Notes: generated from the letters alone by a model not told the origin. A stretch of DNA of 64,000 nt from Staphylococcus schleiferi (GCF_900458895.1 NZ_LR962863.1:310001-374000), one strand, 5' to 3'; positions 35,802 through 46,741 are shown, counted from the first letter of the stretch. Numbers and translations: made by a program.

Positions 35802-35866
35802 AGGCAACTCGATCCCAGTAAAAGCTGAATTTGGCTTTCTACACTTCGAGTTGCCTTTTCTTTTTT
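35802..35866. terminator. Bidirectional terminator between uhpT and hptR
   Basis: AGGCAACTCGA pairs with TCGAGTTGCCT, with an inner AAAGC/GCTTT stem and T-rich flanks on both strands. It serves both convergent units. Confidence 0.8.
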
Positions 35867-35881
35867 TATGAACGAATACTT

Positions 35882-36619
35882 TTACTGTTGTTTCGCATAT
35901 TCGCTCGGTGTCATATTTAAGTACTTTTTAAAGTGATAACTGAATGTTTTATACTCTGAAAAACCAACTTTGTCTGCAATTTCATAATGTTTATTTTGAC
36001 TTTGTAATAGTGAAAGTGATTGATAAATTCGATATCGATTTAAATAATCAAGAATTGTAATACCCACATGTTCTTTAAATGTACGCATCAAATAAGATTC
36101 GCTTACAGGTAAGGGAGCGATTAGGTCAGAAACGTGACATTTTTGATGAAAACGCTGTTGTATTTGTTGAATCATCACATTGACATAATAATCACCATAT
36201 TCAACTTTCATCAATGGTTGAAAAACTTCTAATTGTGCAGCAGGGTGTACAGGTTGGAATGCTGTTGCCCATTGCGCTAATAATTGAGTTAATTGTGAAG
36301 TGTCGATAGGCTTTAATAAATAATCTAAGACATGGTGTTGAATGCCAGCTTTCATATATTCAAAATCATCATAACTCGATAAAATAATCTTCTTGCAATC
36401 ATAATCTTTAATCGCATCTAACAATTTTACACCGTCCATGCGTGGCATCCGAATGTCGGTAATCACTAATTCGGGTTGATATTCACGAATCAGTGATAAC
36501 CCTTCGATGCCATCTTTCGCTAGTAACACATGTGAAAAATGATATTCATTCCACGGAATGGCTTGTTTCAGCCCTTCTCTTATGATTCGTTCATCGTCAC
36601 AAATCACGACTTTATACAT
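35882..36619 (-). CDS. hptR: HptR: AraC-type response regulator
   Basis: This 245-residue regulator activates uhpT in response to external hexose phosphate. The receiver domain has the acidic pair CDDERII and the phosphoacceptor Asp in [11 protein letters not shown]. The C-terminal AraC domain has two helix-turn-helix units, the second in [26 protein letters not shown]. It overlaps the end of hptS by eight bases, so the two are co-translated. Confidence 0.9.
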   Translation of the reverse strand: MYKVVICDDERIIREGLKQAIPWNEYHFSHVLLAKDGIEGLSLIREYQPELVITDIRMPRMDGVKLLDAIKDYDCKKIILSSYDDFEYMKAGIQHHVLDYLLKPIDTSQLTQLLAQWATAFQPVHPAAQLEVFQPLMKVEYGDYYVNVMIQQIQQRFHQKCHVSDLIAPLPVSESYLMRTFKEHVGITILDYLNRYRIYQSLSLLQSQNKHYEIADKVGFSEYKTFSYHFKKYLNMTPSEYAKQQ

Positions 36620-38169
36620 GAGATGACGCCTCCCTTGGTAGTTGATAAGCGATGAGGGTGCCTTGATAAGGTGTTGAAAAAATACGTAATCGCGCTTGTT
36701 CTCCGTAACGAATACGTGCTTTATGATTTAAATGATTTAAGCCTAAATGTTCAGTATCAAACACGCTTTCATTCAGTGAATGTCTTACTTCCTTGCATTT
36801 TTCTTTAGACATTCCTTGTCCATTATCAGAAACAAAGACACGGAGTGCGTGCTTGCTTTCAGTGATGCGAATACGTATCAAAAGTTTATCATCCCGTACG
36901 GCCGTGTTTGATGGCATTTTCAACTAAAGGCTGAATCATCATTTTACCGATTTGTGCAGTATATAAATCACTTTGAATTTCGTATTCTAAGTGAATCATA
37001 TGATCAAAACGCACATTCTGAATTGCGACGTATTGTTGAATATAATCAAGTTCATCTTTGATTTGGACGTGATTAGATTTAACGCGTAACGTATAGCGGA
37101 GCATTTGGGATAATTGCTGCACCACTTGTTGTGCGAGTTGAGGGGATAGGGTAATCAAATATTGAATTGTTTGCATCGTATTGAATAGAAAATGCGGTTG
37201 GAACTGGCGCTCTATTTCTTTTAATTGAATTTCACGTAAACGTTGTTCCGTATTTTCGATAGAGTGTATCAATTTTTCATTTGATTCGAACAAATCATAA
37301 ATATAGGTATTGATTTCCTCGAGCTCACTCGGCTGTGCTAAAGGTTGGTAGCGACCGAGATGACGATTTTTCGCATAGTAAATCCGTTGAATAATTGCTT
37401 CAATATCTTGGGTTTGCCTTTTCGCCATGTTATGTGCATTAAACAGTCCGAATAAGATAAACAAAATTAGCACAAGTCCCATAATAATGAGCAGTATGAT
37501 CCCATCCTCTAAGGTGTCATGGATATTTTTAAATTGAATCAATCGATCGCCGTTTTGATTGATTTTGACTGCATCCGATATAAAACCAAATTGAGGAGGT
37601 TGCCATTTATCATCGAGACGAAAGTGTTCAGAATTTGTAAATAAAATGTTGTCAAAACGATCCACGATGACTGTAGATTGGCCAGAATCTTTTAAAATTT
37701 CATCGATACGTGGCGTTTGTGCCAAGTATATTTGGATAGATGCAGGACCATTTTTAAATGTAACGTTATATGTGTTAAGCAGATAAAGTGTATTGAGTCG
37801 TTGATCTTCATAATTGTTTGTCGTTACCTGCTGATGATGTTGTGTCACAACAAAATAAAGTGTTCCGGGTTGTTCATGAATCATTTTAAATAACATCCGG
37901 TTCAATGCCGTCAAATCTTGCGAATCAGTCGTGTTGAGCTCTTTAAATGTTGTCTTCAATTTTGAAATATCTAATTCTGTCTGTTGAGAAGCTTGAACAA
38001 TAGCGTGCTGTGTTTGATTAACGTGCTGTTGTACCGTACGATGCTCCACCCAAATATAAAGCGTATAGAAACTAATTATGCCAATGAGCATCACTAAAAA
38101 GACGGGCATGACCGTTGAGAGAAAGAAAGAGCGACGTAATTGTTGACGGTAAGGTTTGTAAGTTTTCAT
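36612..38169 (-). pseudogene. hptS: HptS: sensor histidine kinase, split by +1 frameshift
   Basis: This LytS-type kinase has two membrane helices flanking an external domain (about residues 40-200) and a HAMP-like linker. The His_kinase box is FQPHFLFNTMQTIQYL, and the ATPase starts at MIQPLVENAIKHG. The frame stops four residues later at 36889. The rest ([31 protein letters not shown]) continues in another frame from about 36900 to 36612. One base too many at 36893-36895 (CCC) or 36902-36903 explains it. Removing it gives 518 residues, the S. aureus HptS length. If real, glucose-6-phosphate sensing and uhpT induction would be lost. Confidence 0.87.
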
Positions 38170-39122
38170 TTTAAACGCTCCAAAAAAGCTTGATGTGTGT
38201 CATGGGGCAATTCGGATTCAGAAATAGCAGGGATATCTTTAAGTTTTAATGTGCCTGTTTCCGAAACTTCTGCCACGTCTTTGCGAATCGGTTTGACACC
38301 AAATTCTTGCGCTAAACGGGTTTGAACTGCACGACCCGTTAAATATTTGACGAGTGCTTCTCTTTTTGGATTTGGGTGCGCATTATGAACGAGTGCGATG
38401 CCATCTATATTAATTACAGTCCCCTCAGTAGGATAGACTAATTTTAAGGGATAACCTTTTTTCATCCATCTACGTGCATCCAGTTCATAGCTTAAGCCTG
38501 CATCATAACGCCCCGTCGCAACCTGTTCTACGACTTGAGAAGACTTTTCCAATTGCACGGCATGGTGCTGAAACTGCTTAATTATTTGCGTATTATGATG
38601 TAAGTGATATAAAGCACGCATATGTTGGTAACCTGTCGTAGTCGTGTAAGGGTTAGAATAAGCAACACGTTCATTTAGTGCAGGTCGCAATAAATCTTCA
38701 TAACCTCTGACCGGAATCGACCCTATTAAATCTTTATTGACAACAATCACCGTAGGCATCAACATAAAAGGTGTAACTAAATGATTTTTGGATTGAAAAT
38801 CATGGAATTTGTCTACATCAAACACTTGGTAGGGGACAAAATCATCTGAATGATCAATGGTTTCACTTAATACGCCACCCACAAACACATCCCCTCGTGC
38901 TTCTAATGGCGTTCGATGAATATCTGAAAGTAACACTTGTGTTGAACCTTCAATAAGATTTACTTTCACATCATACTGCTGTTCAAAATCTTTCAAAAGT
39001 GGCCGAATTAAATCCTGTGGGTAGGGTGAATAAACAGTGAGTGCATCTTGAAATCGTGAAGGGTCTTGTTGACAACCAAAAAGCAAAAGTAACGCAAAGC
39101 AACATATCCATTTTTTCATCAT
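38166..39122 (-). CDS. hptA: HptA: hexose-phosphate-sensing binding lipoprotein
   Basis: This extracellular binding protein of 318 residues has a signal peptide and lipobox LLLFGC (Cys16). It has a type II periplasmic-binding fold (LTVYSPYPQDLIRPLLKDFEQQYDVKV, then VAYSNPYTTTTGYQHM) like iron- or phosphate-binding relatives. In S. aureus HptA detects glucose-6-phosphate and signals through HptS. It overlaps hptS by four bases and is the first gene of hptARS. Confidence 0.87.
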   Translation of the reverse strand: MMKKWICCFALLLLFGCQQDPSRFQDALTVYSPYPQDLIRPLLKDFEQQYDVKVNLIEGSTQVLLSDIHRTPLEARGDVFVGGVLSETIDHSDDFVPYQVFDVDKFHDFQSKNHLVTPFMLMPTVIVVNKDLIGSIPVRGYEDLLRPALNERVAYSNPYTTTTGYQHMRALYHLHHNTQIIKQFQHHAVQLEKSSQVVEQVATGRYDAGLSYELDARRWMKKGYPLKLVYPTEGTVINIDGIALVHNAHPNPKREALVKYLTGRAVQTRLAQEFGVKPIRKDVAEVSETGTLKLKDIPAISESELPHDTHQAFLERLK

Positions 39123-39298
39123 GAGACGTTCTTCCTTATATATGTATTAAAACTATTTTAACAATTTTTAATAAGATTGTAGAGCGTTATGTTAAATACG
39201 TATAATTAAATAACCATATGATTTGATTGTTTTAAAGGATAATGTTGTAATTAAAATAATTGATTTTAATTTGACTTTATAGAAAAGAGGTGCAAAAT

Positions 39299-39394
39299 AT
39301 GTCTGAAAAACAAACAGGTTCTATTACAGGTCGTGTCACTGATAGTACAAAAAGCACAATTAAAGGCACAGTAAAGGATGAAACTAAAAAATAG
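39299..39394 (+). CDS. 31-residue basic small protein
   Basis: MSEKQTGSITGRVTDSTKST is followed by IKGTVKDETKK, giving two similar halves of the pattern G-x-V-x-D-x-T-K. It is Lys/Thr-rich with no hydrophobic core, so it is soluble. A strong AAAGAGGTG site lies seven bases upstream and a terminator 17 bases downstream, which argue for a real gene. I do not recognise a family. The internal repeat recalls CsbD/YjbJ-like stress proteins but is far shorter. Confidence 0.55.
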   Translation: MSEKQTGSITGRVTDSTKSTIKGTVKDETKK

Positions 39395-39411
39395 AGGAAT
39401 TCGATTTAATG

Positions 39412-39458
39412 AATAAGGTAGCTTTTTAGCTAGGGCTAAGTGCTATCTTATTTTACTT
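39412..39458 (+). terminator. Terminator of the 31-residue gene
   Basis: AATAAGGTAGC pairs with GCTATCTTATT (one G-U pair), followed by TTACTTTATTT. The next 550 bases to 40016 contain no recognisable gene, repeat or motif. Confidence 0.7.
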
Positions 39459-40016
39459 TATTTGAGATGTAAATAGTTATTGTTGTATGTATCTCTTTAA
39501 AAAAGTGATAAGAAAAACTATTGGATTTACTTCTATTTTCTCATTGGGACAAAGAATACTTGAATTGTATACCAATCAAAATGTGAGTGATGTTATAATT
39601 AAAAGTAGCACATAGAGACGCACACTAATTATTGTGTTTTTTAAAATCTGCATATTTGTTTTATAACGGTGCGAGTAGGGAATGAGCAATAAAGCTCAAT
39701 TGATTAACGATGCGATAATCAACTGCTATAAGTATATCGTAAAGCTAAACAGTAGAGTAAAAGGGAGAAAAGGACAGTCAATAGCAACTTAAATGATGCA
39801 TGATATGCGCCATGTTAATCGTGTTATATGCATACTACTCATTATTATTAGAGTCCAATTCAACTTAAAACAATCGGATGTATCAGATCGCTTCCTGTTC
39901 ATGACTTTAAGGAATAAATAGATAATGCATATTTTAATAAAACTTAAATTAATTGAAAATTCAAAAAATAAAAACTAGTGCTAAAGATATTATTTTGAAG
40001 ATTAGGGGTGTACTAA

Positions 40017-41510
40017 ATGAAAAAAGTTTTTATGATTGTCCATGAATTGGATGTTAATAAAGGCGGTATGACGACTGCCATGTTAACAAGGAGTAAAGTT
40101 TTCTATGACAACAAAATTGCTGGTAACATTGTTACATTTGATTACAAATTTGACTATCCAGAAATTATTCAAGCATTAAAAAAATCCAGGAAGATGGATG
40201 AGAGAACTGAAATGTTGAATCCTTTTGACTTCTATAAAGCTAAAGCAGATCAATCAAAAAACAAAAGAAATCCAACGTTATATAAGGCTATAGACCAGTT
40301 ATTAAAAGGAACAGTTGAGATAAAAGAAAGTCAATCTGTTTCTAGATATTTCAATCAAAAAACTGGCGAATACGTGTCTTATAAAAAATTTTTTGAGAAT
40401 ACAAGCTTCTTAGATATTTTTGAAAACAATAAAAGGATTAAAAGAATTTATTATCGTGAAGAAAAGATTCAAAAAATTGATGTGTTTAATCACGAAAATA
40501 AATTAATAGCTGAGCAATTTTTTGATAGTAAGTGCTATCTCTATTTATATAGACAAATCAATGCCAAAAATGGTAGCGTCGGTCAAACATATTTGATCAA
40601 TGAGAAAAAGCAATTTAAAAATAATGTAGGATTTTGTACATATTTTTTAGATGAATTAGTTAAAGATGATAAGAAGAATATTATGATTTGTGATGGGCCA
40701 GGTAGTTTTCCAAAAATGCTAGCGACTCGTCATAAAGCTGCAAAGAAATTTGCTGTAATTCATATTAATCATCACAAGAATTTTGATAATAGTGGTGCAG
40801 TTAAGGAAAAAGAAGATTATATATTGAAAAATGCACAAAAAATTGCTGGTGTTATTTGTCTCACTGAAGCGCAAAATAGAGATATTATCAAGGAATACCA
40901 AATTGATAACGTTTCTGTCATTAGTAATTTTATTAACATCACAGACCAAATCCCTGAAACTACACATCGAAAAGTGGTTGGACATATTTCCAGACTAGTA
41001 CCACAAAAAGGTTTACCATACTTAATAGAAGTAGCAAAAGAAGTTGTGGAAAAGGATAATGAAATAGAATTTCACATCTATGGTGATGGAGAAGAGAAAA
41101 ATAAATTAGAACGTTTAATAAGAGAAAATGAGCTTGAGAAAAATGTTAAATTATTAGGCTATACCGATAATGCAACTGATAAAATTAAAGACTTTGGTTG
41201 TGTCGTATCTACATCTCAATTTGAAGGGCAAGGTCTTAGCATTATTGAAGCGATGTTACTAGAAAAACCTGTGATTGCATTTGATATTAAATATGGACCT
41301 TCAGACTTTATCAGACACGAAGAAAATGGTTACTTAATCGAAAATCAAAATATATCTGGTATGGCTGATAAGATTTTAAAAGTTATCAATGATGAAGCTT
41401 TAGCTAAGCAGTACGGAAAAGAAAGTAGAAAAACAATTATCGAATTATATCATTCTGAAAAATTAATGGAAAAATGGGATAGACTTTTTAATGGGAAAGT
41501 CTTAGCGTAG
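40017..41510 (+). CDS. tarM: TarM-like wall teichoic acid glycosyltransferase (GT4)
   Basis: This retaining glycosyltransferase of 497 residues closely follows S. aureus TarM, which adds alpha-GlcNAc to poly-ribitol-phosphate. Shared landmarks are the start [54 protein letters not shown], and the GT4 EX7E segment in [22 protein letters not shown] followed by IKYGPSDF. The beta-sheet extension after residue 75, which trimerises TarM, is present as Lys/Tyr-rich sequence. Codon use is more A/T-rich than its neighbour gtaB, which may signal transfer. gtaB follows after 14 bases. The donor and the polymer modified here are not certain. Confidence 0.75.
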   Translation: MKKVFMIVHELDVNKGGMTTAMLTRSKVFYDNKIAGNIVTFDYKFDYPEIIQALKKSRKMDERTEMLNPFDFYKAKADQSKNKRNPTLYKAIDQLLKGTVEIKESQSVSRYFNQKTGEYVSYKKFFENTSFLDIFENNKRIKRIYYREEKIQKIDVFNHENKLIAEQFFDSKCYLYLYRQINAKNGSVGQTYLINEKKQFKNNVGFCTYFLDELVKDDKKNIMICDGPGSFPKMLATRHKAAKKFAVIHINHHKNFDNSGAVKEKEDYILKNAQKIAGVICLTEAQNRDIIKEYQIDNVSVISNFINITDQIPETTHRKVVGHISRLVPQKGLPYLIEVAKEVVEKDNEIEFHIYGDGEEKNKLERLIRENELEKNVKLLGYTDNATDKIKDFGCVVSTSQFEGQGLSIIEAMLLEKPVIAFDIKYGPSDFIRHEENGYLIENQNISGMADKILKVINDEALAKQYGKESRKTIIELYHSEKLMEKWDRLFNGKVLA

Positions 41511-41524
41511 AAAGGAAGTTTATT

Positions 41525-42385
41525 ATGACTGTAAAAAAAGCGATTATTCCAGCGGCGGGGTTAGGTACACGTTTTTTACCTGCGACTAAAGCAATGCCGA
41601 AAGAAATGTTACCGATATTAGATAAGCCAACAATTCAATATATTGTTGAAGAAGCGGTACGTGCTGGCATTGAAGATATTATTATCGTGACAGGGAAACA
41701 TAAACGTGCGATTGAAGATCATTTTGATCACCAAGTGGAATTGGAAAATAACTTAGCTGAAAAAGGTAAAGATGCGTTATTGGAAAAAGTGCGTCATTCT
41801 ACAAATTTAGCGAACATGTTTTATGTACGCCAAAAAGAGCAAAAAGGTTTAGGTCATGCAATTTGGACAGCCAAACAATTTATTGGAAACGAACCTTTTG
41901 CCGTATTATTAGGTGACGATATTGTTGAATCTGACACACCTGCGATTCAGCAATTGATTGAAGAGTATGACCGCACGGGTAAATCTGTCATTGGTGTTCA
42001 AGAAGTACCGGAACAAGAAACGCACCGCTATGGGATTGTTGATCCAAAATCAAAAGACAATCGCTTATATGAAGTGACAAAATTTGTGGAAAAACCAGCG
42101 CCAGGTACAGCACCATCAAATTTAGCGATTATGGGAAGATATGTGCTAACACCAGACATTTTTGATTATCTTGAAAATCAAGAAAAAGGTGCAGGTGGAG
42201 AGATTCAATTAACAGATGCGATTGAGCGTTTGAATCAATCTGAACAAGTTTTTGCCTATGATTTTGAAGGGGAACGTTTTGATGTCGGTGAAAAAATTGG
42301 CTTTGTCAAAACGACGATTCAGTACGCTTTGAAAGATGAGGAAATGTCAGAAGAAATTCGTCAGTTTATCCAAACTTTGAAGTAG
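41525..42385 (+). CDS. gtaB: UTP-glucose-1-phosphate uridylyltransferase
   Basis: This enzyme makes UDP-glucose from UTP and glucose-1-phosphate for glycolipid and cell-wall glycan synthesis. It has 286 residues. The nucleotide-binding start is [27 protein letters not shown]. The catalytic region shows [29 protein letters not shown] and [11 protein letters not shown], as in GalU/GtaB. AAAGGAAG precedes the ATG, 14 bases after the TarM-like gene. A shared transcript is likely. Confidence 0.9.
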   Translation: MTVKKAIIPAAGLGTRFLPATKAMPKEMLPILDKPTIQYIVEEAVRAGIEDIIIVTGKHKRAIEDHFDHQVELENNLAEKGKDALLEKVRHSTNLANMFYVRQKEQKGLGHAIWTAKQFIGNEPFAVLLGDDIVESDTPAIQQLIEEYDRTGKSVIGVQEVPEQETHRYGIVDPKSKDNRLYEVTKFVEKPAPGTAPSNLAIMGRYVLTPDIFDYLENQEKGAGGEIQLTDAIERLNQSEQVFAYDFEGERFDVGEKIGFVKTTIQYALKDEEMSEEIRQFIQTLK

Positions 42386-42421
42386 AACATCTCTATTACA
42401 ACGTAAATGATACAATAAATG

Positions 42422-42476
42422 AGAGAACGTGAACGACGTTATCGACTTGATACCGTTGTTTGTGTTCTCTTTTTAT
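42422..42476 (+). terminator. gtaB terminator
   Basis: AGAGAACGTGAACGACG folds with CGTTGTTTGTGTTCTCT with G-U pairs, followed by TTTTTATTTTT. Confidence 0.8.
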
Positions 42477-42586
42477 TTTTTCAATTGTTACAATTTAGCC
42501 ATTTATCGCTTTATTTATATATTAAACTGCTCATTTAAATATGCTAAAATATTCACATGAAAATTTAGAAAAGAGGAAGAAAAAGA

Positions 42587-43894
42587 ATGCTTCTTTTTGC
42601 GATAGAAATATTGATTATGATACTCGCAATTGTTTTGGGTCTACGAACAGCAGGCGCATTGGGTTGTGGGATTTTTGCACTTTTTGCCCAATTAATTATG
42701 ATTTTTGGGTTTGGTTTACCTCCTGGTTCTGCCCCTGTTACGGCTGTGCTGATTATTTTATCTATTGGAATTGCAGGCGGTACACTTCAAGCAACAGGTG
42801 GGATTGATTATTTAGTTCAACTTGCTTCAAAAATGATTGAACGTTTTCCAAAATCAATTATCTTTATCGCACCGATGATTGTTTTTGTATTTGTGTTTGG
42901 TATTGGGACAACTAATATTGCGTTATCTTTAGAACCAATTATCGCTAAAACCGCATTGAAAGCGCGTATCCAGCCTAAAAAGGCACTTACCGCTTCCGTA
43001 CTAACAGCAAATATTGCTTTATTATGTAGTCCAGCGGCTTCAGCAACTGCCTATATGATTTCAGAGTTTGCAGGTCTAGGGATTACAATGGGGCAATACC
43101 TCTCCATCGTTTTACCTACGGCGTTAATCAGTATGTTGATTCTCAGCTGTTTTAATACATTTGTAGGTCGAACAAAAATAAGTGAAGCGCAAGCGCAAAC
43201 GATGTTACAACAAATGATTATTGAAGATAAACAAGAGGTTAAGACTTTTGATAAACGCGTTAAATGGGGTGTTTTTACATTTATATTAGCAGTCATCTGT
43301 ATTTTAACTTTCGGTATTTTTCCGAAAATCGGACCTACATTCCATGTAGACGGTAAAACGGTTCATTTACAAATGACCGATCTTGTCCAACTATTTATGT
43401 ATACGAGTGCAATGATTAATCTTCTTTTAGTGAAAGTTCAGCCGAATCAGATTTTAACCACACATATTGCACAAGCAGCCATTGGTGCAATTTTTGCGGT
43501 GTTAGGGCCAGGTTGGCTAGGGGCTACCATTTTTAGTGCACATGCTAATCGAGAAATGATGGAAAATGGTATCGGAAGCCTCGTTTCACAAGCACCTTGG
43601 CTCATGATTATACTTGTCGCTTTAGTGGCGATGATTGTGATTTCTCAATCTGCGACCGCATCTATTGTCGTGCCAATCGTGTTGAGTCTCGGCATACCAC
43701 CGACTTTCTTTATTGCAATTGCACAGACATTAAACGTGAACTTCGTTATTCCTGCACAACCAACGATTTTATTTGCTGTCGATGTTGACGAAACACGGAC
43801 AACGAAAGTAACGAGTTTCTTAATTCCTGGTTTCTTTTTAATTACGACGACGGTCATTGTCGGTCTGACAATCCGATCATTATTAGGAATGTAA
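42587..43894 (+). CDS. Anaerobic C4-dicarboxylate transporter, DcuA/DcuB family
   Basis: This membrane carrier of 435 residues has about 10-12 hydrophobic helices. The start LLFAIEILIMILAIVLGLRTAGALGCG, IGIAGGTLQATGGIDYLV and GTTNIALSLEPIIA are typical of the Dcu family, which exchanges fumarate or aspartate for succinate. SPAASATAYMI and the terminal VIPAQPTILFAVDVDETRTTK also fit. AGAGGAAGAAA precedes the ATG. It is monocistronic. With nrdDG it suggests equipment for anaerobic growth. DcuA and DcuB cannot be separated here. Confidence 0.8.
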   Translation: MLLFAIEILIMILAIVLGLRTAGALGCGIFALFAQLIMIFGFGLPPGSAPVTAVLIILSIGIAGGTLQATGGIDYLVQLASKMIERFPKSIIFIAPMIVFVFVFGIGTTNIALSLEPIIAKTALKARIQPKKALTASVLTANIALLCSPAASATAYMISEFAGLGITMGQYLSIVLPTALISMLILSCFNTFVGRTKISEAQAQTMLQQMIIEDKQEVKTFDKRVKWGVFTFILAVICILTFGIFPKIGPTFHVDGKTVHLQMTDLVQLFMYTSAMINLLLVKVQPNQILTTHIAQAAIGAIFAVLGPGWLGATIFSAHANREMMENGIGSLVSQAPWLMIILVALVAMIVISQSATASIVVPIVLSLGIPPTFFIAIAQTLNVNFVIPAQPTILFAVDVDETRTTKVTSFLIPGFFLITTTVIVGLTIRSLLGM

Positions 43895-43942
43895 AAATAG
43901 GCTGGTTTAGTTTTTTCGAATCATAGCCATCAACTTATAGAT

Positions 43943-43994
43943 GAAGTAAGGCAGAATACGTAGATTTTACGTGTTCAGGTCTTACTTCTTTTTT
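43943..43994 (+). terminator. Terminator of the Dcu-type gene
   Basis: GAAGTAAG pairs with CTTACTTC, with an inner GAATACGTA/TACGTGTTC stem, followed by T6. Confidence 0.82.
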
Positions 43995-44101
43995 GGGAAG
44001 CATAATCACTGATTGTGGCATCATAGCGCAATGTAATGGATGAGAGAATTATGATATTTTTAATAATGCTTCTGTCTATAAATCGAAAAAGGGGATTCAA
44101 T

Positions 44102-45454
44102 TTGAAAGCGCAGTTAACGAAAGTTCAAAAATTATCATTTGGAATAGGTGCCGTCGGTAAAGATGCTGTATTTAATTTAGTCAGTATTTACTTTATGTTT
44201 TATGTGACGGATATTATCAAACTATCCCCCGTTTTTGTGGGGTTTCTTTTTTTTATTGCAAGAATATGGGATGCCGTCAATGATCCGTTTATGGGGATGA
44301 TGGTCGATCGAACACAGCATCGTTTTGGCAAGTTTAAAATATGGCTAGGGATAGGGACAGTGACAAATGCACTAATCACACTCTTGTTATTTACGAACTT
44401 TGAATTTCCTCAACCCATGATGTATGTTTATGTGTCAGTGATGTATGTATTATGGGGAATGACTTATACGATGATGGATATTCCTTATTGGGCGTGGCTG
44501 CCGAATTTGACACAAGATTCAAGAGAACGTGAGACAATGTCTGTGATTCCACGCTTTTTTGCGAGTTTAGCTGCTTTTATTGTTGGAACATGGGGGTTGT
44601 ATTTGATTGACCGTTTGAGTCACATTTTAGGTCATGGAGATCTTTCAGTTGGTATGTTTATTGTGGCGCTTTTATGTAGTGTGCTTTTTGTAGTGACAAT
44701 TGGAGTGACGCTCATAGGTGTTCCAGAAAATCAGTCAGTTAAAGTTCAGCCTATCCCTCGATTACGTCTTAAAGAAATCAAACAAATGCTTTTTCGTCAT
44801 CATGCTTTATTAGCTATGATGGGATTACTCTTGTCTTTTAATTTAGGCATGCAGTTGCTTAATGGCACACTTATTTATTATTTCAAGTATGTCATCAATA
44901 TTGAACAATATTTTGCATATTTTAACAGTATGCTATTTGTCGAAATGCTTGCGCTATTATTTTTGCCTTTTTGGATACGACATGTAGGACGTCAAAATGC
45001 GTTTAATAGCGCGATGTTATTCATCATTAGTGGTCTTGCTTTGATGTTATATTCTGGTTTTGTAGCACCGCATCAATTGGGATGGGTTTTATTTGGAGGA
45101 ATGGTTCTTAGAATCGGTACGGGATTCATGCTAGGTATGGTGACAATTATGCTTGCGGATGTAATTGATGATGGGGAAATGCAATTTGGACGACGCCACG
45201 ACAGTTTAAATACTGCGATGTATACTTTCATGACTAAAGCGGCACATGCGTTATCGGGTCTCATGATTGGTGCTGGCATGTCGCTATTTCATTTTATTCC
45301 AAATCAGCATCAGCGCATTGAAACGCAAATGGGGATACGTGTGTTGGGATTGATTTTGCCAATACTATGCATTGTAATCAGTACTTTTTTATATCATCAG
45401 ATGTACCCTTTAAAAGAGAGTAGTAAGATTAAAAGAGGGCGGACATCCTCATAA
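44102..45454 (+). CDS. GPH-family sugar:cation symporter
   Basis: This 450-residue transporter with about 12 membrane helices belongs to the glycoside-pentoside-hexuronide (MelB-like) group. It shows LSFGIGAVGKDAVFN, ARIWDAVNDPFMGMMVDRTQHRFGKFKIWL, the Asp-rich cation-site helix and loop, and DIPYWAWLPNLT. A longer ORF starts at 44036, but AAAAGGGGA lies seven bases before TTG 44102, and MKAQLTKVQKLSFG begins the conserved region. No glycosidase or regulator is adjacent, so the substrate is unknown. Confidence 0.77.
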   Translation: MKAQLTKVQKLSFGIGAVGKDAVFNLVSIYFMFYVTDIIKLSPVFVGFLFFIARIWDAVNDPFMGMMVDRTQHRFGKFKIWLGIGTVTNALITLLLFTNFEFPQPMMYVYVSVMYVLWGMTYTMMDIPYWAWLPNLTQDSRERETMSVIPRFFASLAAFIVGTWGLYLIDRLSHILGHGDLSVGMFIVALLCSVLFVVTIGVTLIGVPENQSVKVQPIPRLRLKEIKQMLFRHHALLAMMGLLLSFNLGMQLLNGTLIYYFKYVINIEQYFAYFNSMLFVEMLALLFLPFWIRHVGRQNAFNSAMLFIISGLALMLYSGFVAPHQLGWVLFGGMVLRIGTGFMLGMVTIMLADVIDDGEMQFGRRHDSLNTAMYTFMTKAAHALSGLMIGAGMSLFHFIPNQHQRIETQMGIRVLGLILPILCIVISTFLYHQMYPLKESSKIKRGRTSS

Positions 45455-45527
45455 ATGTGATAGAACACCTTTAAGCAATGCTGTATTCATTCTTATTTTA
45501 TACAGTTCCTATCCTCAAAGATAACAA

Positions 45528-45565
45528 GGATTGCGCAGCGCAAGATAACAGCGCATACGCAATCC
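45528..45565. repeat. Inverted repeat between convergent genes
   Basis: GGATTGCG pairs with CGCAATCC around further GCGC-rich stems. It is probably a shared terminator of the GPH symporter and nucleoside-hydrolase genes, though the T-runs are poor. Confidence 0.5.
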
Positions 45566-45671
45566 CGGTCTCTACCATCCTTTTAATGATTTAAAAGCTT
45601 TTTTGTAACCTAAAATAAATCATATCTCAGGCATGTCGTTTTATTGAGAATATATTTGATCATCAATATAT

Positions 45672-46607
45672 TTAGACTTTTTTAGCAAGCTCTGTAATGT
45701 ATTTAAAGAATGCATCATGTTCAACATGATTGATCACTTGAATGAGACGTCCATTTTGATCGTCTAAATAAGTTCGACCTTGGCTAGGTCCTTTTGTATA
45801 AACGGAAGCTTTTACTTCCTCTTTTTTGACCAGTGAAGGTTGACCCACATAAGCTGTCGTCAAGACATCCCATAAAAAATAAGTCGAATTCGTTTGAAAA
45901 TGTGTTAAAGGTGGCACAGCTGCATAGCTGACGCCTAGGAAGTCAACACCCGGATAGTGGCGTTCGTCTGCCCACATTTGACGGATATTAAGCGTTAATG
46001 GCACTTGGTTTGTACTTTCAAGTGCGACCATATCGATTGGAATCGTGCTATCAAAAACAGTTTTTACTGCTTCTGGATCCCAAAATGCATTCCATTCTGC
46101 CGTTCCATCATGTTCAGGTTCTTCCACATTACCGCGTTCTAAAAATGTACCGCCCATCCAAACGAGACGTTCAATTTTTTCAGTAATATGAGGAGCGACT
46201 TGTAATGCTTTCGCTAAATCCGTTAAAGGTCCTGTAAATAATAACGTCACGGATGTCTCAGAAGTTTCAAGACGATCGATGATATCTTGATATGCAGGAA
46301 CCGTTCTTAACTGTGATTGTACAGGGACCCGTTCATTTAAGATAGGCAAGGCATCCATGAAAAAGGCATGCATACGCCAGTCTTTTGGAAATGGATTTTT
46401 ACCTCGTTCTTCTGAAGCGGCGACATCTAGAGGATAACGAGAAAAACGATTAATAATTTTACGAGAAGCGCTCTCTGCAGGCTCAACATAGCTATCTGCG
46501 CCAATCGCACTGACTCCAATTAACTGAATATCCTCCATCTGTAAAAGTAAAAACAGTGAAATGAGGTCATCTACACCGCCATCATGGTTAAAGTAAACGT
46601 GCTTCAT
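45672..46607 (-). CDS. Inosine-uridine-type nucleoside hydrolase
   Basis: This 311-residue enzyme of the IunH family splits nucleosides into base and ribose. The calcium-site cluster reads NHDGGVDDLISLFLLL near the N-terminus (the usual DxDPGxDD). LFTGPLTDLAKALQ and AEWNAFWDPEAVK are the other ligand and ribose-binding segments. A start at 46607 is preceded by AAGGAG. It could feed ribose to the rbsK product, but the two genes are far apart. Base preference cannot be read. Confidence 0.82.
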   Translation of the reverse strand: MKHVYFNHDGGVDDLISLFLLLQMEDIQLIGVSAIGADSYVEPAESASRKIINRFSRYPLDVAASEERGKNPFPKDWRMHAFFMDALPILNERVPVQSQLRTVPAYQDIIDRLETSETSVTLLFTGPLTDLAKALQVAPHITEKIERLVWMGGTFLERGNVEEPEHDGTAEWNAFWDPEAVKTVFDSTIPIDMVALESTNQVPLTLNIRQMWADERHYPGVDFLGVSYAAVPPLTHFQTNSTYFLWDVLTTAYVGQPSLVKKEEVKASVYTKGPSQGRTYLDDQNGRLIQVINHVEHDAFFKYITELAKKV

Positions 46608-46741
46608 AAATTTCTCCTTATATTGAAGTTGTTGTATAAATACGACTTATACTATGTTCAATGTACAACGCGTGCCGTGGAATGACAAGTGATGGGATAC
46701 TTTTTGTGTTGGAAGTCAGAAGAGATAGTGGGAGACTGACA

